From NCBI RefSeq assembly GCF_029675105.1, contig NZ_JAQQFV010000001.1, positions 372,001-436,000 of the forward strand: 64,000 nucleotides of DNA, read 5' to 3'. Below the pieces are notes generated by a model that was given only the letters and a program-made list of their open reading frames with translations, did not search any database and was not told the origin of the DNA. The stretch is from Nocardia anocheti. GTDB lineage: Bacteria > Actinomycetota > Actinomycetes > Mycobacteriales > Mycobacteriaceae. The translations under genes were made by a program, and so were the position numbers. Each line of letters begins with the position of its first letter. Position 1 is the first letter of the stretch. This document shows positions 60,853 to 64,000 of the stretch, one piece after another.

Positions 60853-62550
60853 GTGAGTACTTCTTTCGACACCGCCGGGATAGATACCGCACTCGCCGAT
60901 CTCACTCAGGGGGAGAAGACCTGGGCCGCGACCGACCTGCGCCGCCGCCGCGAACTGCTCGACGAACTGCACGCGATCACCGCGCGTGAGGCGCAGGCGT
61001 GGGTGGACGCCGCGCGCGTGATCAAGAAGCTCGACGCCGACAGCCCGCTGCTCGGTGAGGAGTGGATGTCGGGCCCGATGACCATGCTGGGCGGGGCCAA
61101 GGCGCTCAGCGACTCGCTGCGCGCGCTCGAGCAGGGCCGCAGCCCGCTCGACGGTGTCGCCCTTGGCAGCGCGCCCGGCGGCCGGGTGAGTGTGCCCGCG
61201 CTGCCGCACGGCATCTACGACAAGCTGCTGCTCAGCGGGTTCTCCGCCGATGTCTGGCTGAAGCCGGGCGTCGACGCCGGGACCGCGCGACGCAAGGCGG
61301 GCCTGGCCCAGCTCGACCCGGCGGCGACCCACGGTGTCGGCGCGGTGCTCGGCGCGGGCAACATCATGTCCATCGCGCCGCTGGACACCCTCTACGAGCT
61401 CTACGCCAACAACCGCGTGGTCGCGCTCAAGCTCAACCCGATCACCGACCCGCTGCTGCCGGTGTTCCAGACGATCTTCGCGCCGTTCATCGCGCTCGGC
61501 CTGGTACGCATCCTCACCGGCGGTGCGGCCGAGGGCGGCTACCTGGTGAACCACCCGCAGGTGGCGCACGTGCACATGACCGGCGGCGCGCCGACCCACG
61601 ACGCCATCGTGTGGGGCACCGGTAAGGCGGGCGCCAAGGCGCGCGCGGTGGGCAAGCCCGCGCTGGACAAGCCGATCACCAGCGAGTTGGGCGGGGTCGC
61701 GCCGGTCATCGTGGTGCCCGGTGAGTGGTCGGCGGCCGACCTGAAGTTCCAGGCCGAACACGTGGCGACCATGCGCCTGCACAACGGCGGCTACAACTGC
61801 GTGGCCGCGCAGACGGTGGTGCTGGCCGCCGACTGGCCGCTCAAGCGGCAGTTCCTCACCGAACTGCGCGCCGCCATCGACGCCGCGCCCGCCCGCACCG
61901 CCTACTACCCCGGCAGTGACAACCGGGTGGCGGGCGCGCTGGAGAGCTACCCCGAGGCCGCCCGCGCCAACGGTCGCGTGCTGGCCGAGAACCTGCCGAC
62001 CACCGGCACCCCGCTGCTGCGCACCGAGTACTTCTCCCCCGTGCTCGGCGTGGTGGAACTGCCCGGCACCGGCACCGAATTCCTCGACAACGCGGTCGAT
62101 TTCGCCAACGACGAGCTGATGGGCACCCTGGGCGCCAACATCATCGCCGACCCCGCCACCATCAAGGCGTTCGGCGGCGCGCTCGACACCGCCATCGAGA
62201 ACCTGCGCTACGGCACGGTCGCGCTCAACTCCTGGACCGGCCTGGCCTTCCTCACCCCGCGCGCGAGCTGGGGCGCCTACCCCGGCCACACCCTCGACGA
62301 CATCCAGAGCGGCGTCGGCGTCGTACACAACGCCTTCCTGCTCGACGACGTCGAACGCACCGTGGTGCGCGGCCCGTTCCGCCCGGCGCCGCGTTCCGTC
62401 CTCGGCGGCGAGTTCGCCACCACCCCGAAGCCGCCGTGGTTCGTCTCCAACAAGACCGGCACCGGCACCGGTCGCAAGCTGACCGAGTTCTACGGCGACG
62501 GAAAGATCCGCCGTCTGCCCGGCATCTTCGTCTCGGCGCTGCGCGGCTGA
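60853..62550 (+). CDS. Aldehyde dehydrogenase-family protein
   Basis: 565 aa, longer than the usual 480-500 of the family. ALDH features: [19 protein letters not shown] (strand before the cofactor site), [15 protein letters not shown] (NAD Lys), [35 protein letters not shown] (catalytic Glu) and [15 protein letters not shown] with the nucleophilic Cys in YNC. The C-terminus carries [15 protein letters not shown] and [16 protein letters not shown]. The N-terminal 60 residues and the GGYNC pocket differ from classical ALDHs, so the substrate is open. GTG at 60853 is leaderless by its -10 spacing. It is divergent from serS and precedes the Rv3835-like gene by 84 bases. Confidence 0.88.
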   Translation: MSTSFDTAGIDTALADLTQGEKTWAATDLRRRRELLDELHAITAREAQAWVDAARVIKKLDADSPLLGEEWMSGPMTMLGGAKALSDSLRALEQGRSPLDGVALGSAPGGRVSVPALPHGIYDKLLLSGFSADVWLKPGVDAGTARRKAGLAQLDPAATHGVGAVLGAGNIMSIAPLDTLYELYANNRVVALKLNPITDPLLPVFQTIFAPFIALGLVRILTGGAAEGGYLVNHPQVAHVHMTGGAPTHDAIVWGTGKAGAKARAVGKPALDKPITSELGGVAPVIVVPGEWSAADLKFQAEHVATMRLHNGGYNCVAAQTVVLAADWPLKRQFLTELRAAIDAAPARTAYYPGSDNRVAGALESYPEAARANGRVLAENLPTTGTPLLRTEYFSPVLGVVELPGTGTEFLDNAVDFANDELMGTLGANIIADPATIKAFGGALDTAIENLRYGTVALNSWTGLAFLTPRASWGAYPGHTLDDIQSGVGVVHNAFLLDDVERTVVRGPFRPAPRSVLGGEFATTPKPPWFVSNKTGTGTGRKLTEFYGDGKIRRLPGIFVSALRG

Positions 62551-62620
62551 CCGCCCCCGCGACCGGCCGGTCAGTCGGCCGGTCGCGGCCGGGTCGCGGA
62601 CAAAGTCGGCGACCGTTACC

Positions 62621-62626
62621 TACACT
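62621..62626 (+). promoter_or_regulatory. -10 element of the Rv3835-like gene
   Basis: TACACT, 8 bases before the ATG at 62635, no Shine-Dalgarno sequence (leaderless pattern). Confidence 0.5.
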
Positions 62627-62634
62627 CGCCAACG

Positions 62635-63705
62635 ATGACCGAGCAGCGAAGCGAACCAGCACCGAAACCGTCCGGCACCCGCCGCAGCGGCAGTTCGCTG
62701 CACCTCTCGGCGAACAAACTGCGCTGGGGCATGCTCATCGCCGCCCTCGGCGCGGTGCTCGCCGCCCTGGTCACCATGACCTTCACCGGCTTCGACAGCG
62801 ACAAGGTCGAGGCCCACCAGCCCGGCGCCGAGCCGGTGGTCAGGGACAAGGAGTTCAGCAGCGCCGCCGAGGGCGACTGCCTGAGCTGGACCAAGCCCGA
62901 CCGCAGCGACCTGGTGAAAGTGAACTGCGCCGACAAGCACCTGTTCGAGGTCGCCGGGGTGATCGATCTGAGCGCCTACCCGGGCCGGGAGTTCGGCGAG
63001 GGCACCCGGCACCCGGACTCGCTGCGGATGACCGAGCTGCGCGACGAGCACTGCGTCAGCGCGGTGCAGCGCTACCTCGGCGGCCGCTTCGATACGCGCG
63101 GCAAGTACACGGTGAACGTGATGTCGCCGAGCCCGGCGGGCTGGCAGCACGGTGACCGCACGCTGCGCTGCGGTGTGCAGGTGGCCGCCACGACCACCAG
63201 CCCGGCCTCCACCGGCAGCATCGCCGAGGGCGACCAGTCCAAGATCCACGATCCGGGCACCTGCCTGGGCATCAGCCAGAACCTGCCGACCGATCCGGTC
63301 GACTGCGCCCAGCCGCACGCGGTGGAGATCGTCGGCACCGTCGACCTGGCCGCCAACTTCACCGGCGGCCCGCCCTCGGAGGCCGATCAGGACAAGTATG
63401 TGGAGGCCGAATGCAATCGGCTCGCCACCGACTATCTGGGTAGTCCCGACGCCATCCGCAACAAGACACTGACGATGTTCTTCGATGTTCTGGAACCGAC
63501 CAGTTGGCTCGCTGGCAGTCACCAATTGAACTGCTGGCTCGGAAAGGGTGTCGACCGTGAGGGTTTCGCGCCGATCGTCGGCTCGGCCCGCGGCGAGATC
63601 CTGATCGACGGCCAGGCTCCCGTGCCGCCGCCGAACACCGGCCGCTCCACCCCGGCCCCGCTGCCGGGCGCGGCGCCGCTGCCGCCCCAGCCGCAACCGC
63701 GGTGA
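62635..63705 (+). CDS. Septum-formation-domain membrane protein (Rv3835-like)
   Basis: 356 aa single-pass membrane protein. A basic cytoplasmic N-terminus (about 1-28), one helix (LRWGMLIAALGAVLAALVTM, about 30-50), then two copies of a Cys-paired extracytoplasmic domain: copy 1 has GDCLSWTKPDRSDLVKVNC, EHCVSAVQRYLGG and LRCGVQV; copy 2 has GTCLGISQNLPTDPVDCAQP, AECNRLATDYLGS and LNCWLGK. The CxW/CxxI..VxC..PH-E layout is that of the septum formation family. The tail is Pro-rich (PPPNTGRSTPAPLPGAAP). Its location downstream of serS and upstream of the zincin gene matches Rv3834c-Rv3836. Role in division is by family name only. Confidence 0.87.
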   Translation: MTEQRSEPAPKPSGTRRSGSSLHLSANKLRWGMLIAALGAVLAALVTMTFTGFDSDKVEAHQPGAEPVVRDKEFSSAAEGDCLSWTKPDRSDLVKVNCADKHLFEVAGVIDLSAYPGREFGEGTRHPDSLRMTELRDEHCVSAVQRYLGGRFDTRGKYTVNVMSPSPAGWQHGDRTLRCGVQVAATTTSPASTGSIAEGDQSKIHDPGTCLGISQNLPTDPVDCAQPHAVEIVGTVDLAANFTGGPPSEADQDKYVEAECNRLATDYLGSPDAIRNKTLTMFFDVLEPTSWLAGSHQLNCWLGKGVDREGFAPIVGSARGEILIDGQAPVPPPNTGRSTPAPLPGAAPLPPQPQPR

Positions 63706-63707
63706 CC

Positions 63708-64000
63708 ATGGCCGATCGGATGTCGCCGGAGCGCTTCGAAGAGCTGGTAGGCGATGCGCTGGACCGGATTCCGCCCGAACTGACCGAGGCCATCGACAAC
63801 GTGGTGGTGCTGGTCGAGGACCGTAACGACGAGGAACCCTCGCTGCTCGGGCTCTACCACGGGATCGCGCTCACCGAGCGAGACAGCTTCTACGCGGGTT
63901 CGCTGCCGGATACCATAACCATCTATCGAGAGGCTATTCTCGACATCTGCAGTACGGACGACGAGGTGGTCGAGGAAGTGGCGATCACCGTGATCCATGA
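63708..64000 (+). CDS. Zincin-like metallopeptidase-family protein, 3' end outside window (Rv3836-like)
   Basis: 97 codons visible. MSPERFEELVGDALDRIPPE, VVVLVEDRNDEEPSLLGLYHG, PDTITIYREAILDIC and EVVEEVAITVIH are typical of the small zincin family (DUF1025 type), in which ITVIHExxHHFG supplies the zinc ligands; the window ends inside that motif. The ATG at 63708 is used here; the GTG at 63702 overlaps the previous stop (GTGA) and is equally possible, implying translational coupling to the Rv3835-like gene. Peptidase activity has not been shown for the family as far as I know. Confidence 0.85.
   Translation, partial: MADRMSPERFEELVGDALDRIPPELTEAIDNVVVLVEDRNDEEPSLLGLYHGIALTERDSFYAGSLPDTITIYREAILDICSTDDEVVEEVAITVIH

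Noticed and set aside
60772..62328. N-terminal extension of serS to more than 900 residues
   Set aside because: The extra part is antisense to the aldehyde dehydrogenase gene; SerRS begins normally at [11 protein letters not shown] with a -10 box in front.

Overview
The window is high-GC actinobacterial DNA from a mycolic-acid-containing organism, most probably Nocardia or a close relative. The evidence is a block of mycolyltransferase (antigen 85-type) genes followed by the arabinogalactan genes glf, glfT2, PAP2 phosphatase, ubiA (DPPR synthase) and aftB, in the same order as Mycobacterium tuberculosis Rv3804c-Rv3809c. Family and synteny statements come from recognition of motifs and remembered gene order; no database search was run. 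GC-rich third codon positions, many GTG starts and several apparently leaderless genes fit this assignment.

Layout. (1) 0-11.3 kb, minus strand: four tandem mycolyltransferase genes (the first cut by the window edge), then the arabinogalactan operon read glf > mini-ORF > glfT2 > PAP2 > ubiA > aftB, with overlapping starts and stops throughout. (2) 11.4-13.5 kb: four small related membrane proteins, two with a Tyr/Pro/Gly-rich head and one of these frameshifted; three share a near-identical -10 region. (3) 13.6-17.4 kb: one-component regulators, namely a TipA-like MerR, a TetR divergent from an SDR, and a MarR divergent from an EamA exporter, each with a visible palindromic operator. (4) 17.6-22.9 kb: envelope genes, namely a SpoIID-domain protein with a repeat tail, a PGRP amidase with LGFP repeats (Rv3811-like) and a HAD phosphatase (Rv3813c-like). 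(5) 22.97-32.5 kb: an oligopeptide ABC importer operon with one permease pair, one fused double ATPase and three tandem substrate-binding lipoproteins. (6) 32.5-43.2 kb: a FadR-like regulator with a fatty-acid-hydroxylase-type membrane protein, a copper locus (CsoR-type operator, leader peptide, His-rich protein, CopA ATPase), a wrecked alkylsulfatase pseudogene, a lipoprotein, a GGCT-like protein, an LMF-family membrane protein and tRNA-Gly(GCC).

(7) 43.4-46.9 kb: PlsC acyltransferase, a lipoprotein and an MBL-fold/Rieske protein (Rv3818-like). (8) 47-48.8 kb: a Roadblock-like protein, ArsR and a Gfo/Idh/MocA oxidoreductase. (9) 48.9-55.8 kb, minus strand: a receptor-kinase operon, namely an active Ser/Thr kinase, a lipoprotein, a second active kinase and a translationally coupled pseudokinase that has lost its catalytic residues; all three kinase-fold proteins have one transmembrane helix and a Cys-containing ectodomain. 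(10) 55.8-64 kb: an MFS transporter with a large acidic repeat loop, a c-di-GMP protein with degenerate GGDEF and intact EAL, serS, an aldehyde dehydrogenase, a septum-formation-domain protein (Rv3835-like) and the start of a zincin metallopeptidase (Rv3836-like).

The conserved islands (Rv3804c-3809c, Rv3811/3813c, Rv3814c-3818, Rv3834c-3836 equivalents) form an envelope backbone interrupted by lineage-specific inserts. The most interesting inserts are the kinase/pseudokinase operon, the promoter-sharing membrane protein family, the triplicated binding proteins and the copper leader. No CRISPR array, transposase, integrase or rRNA was seen.
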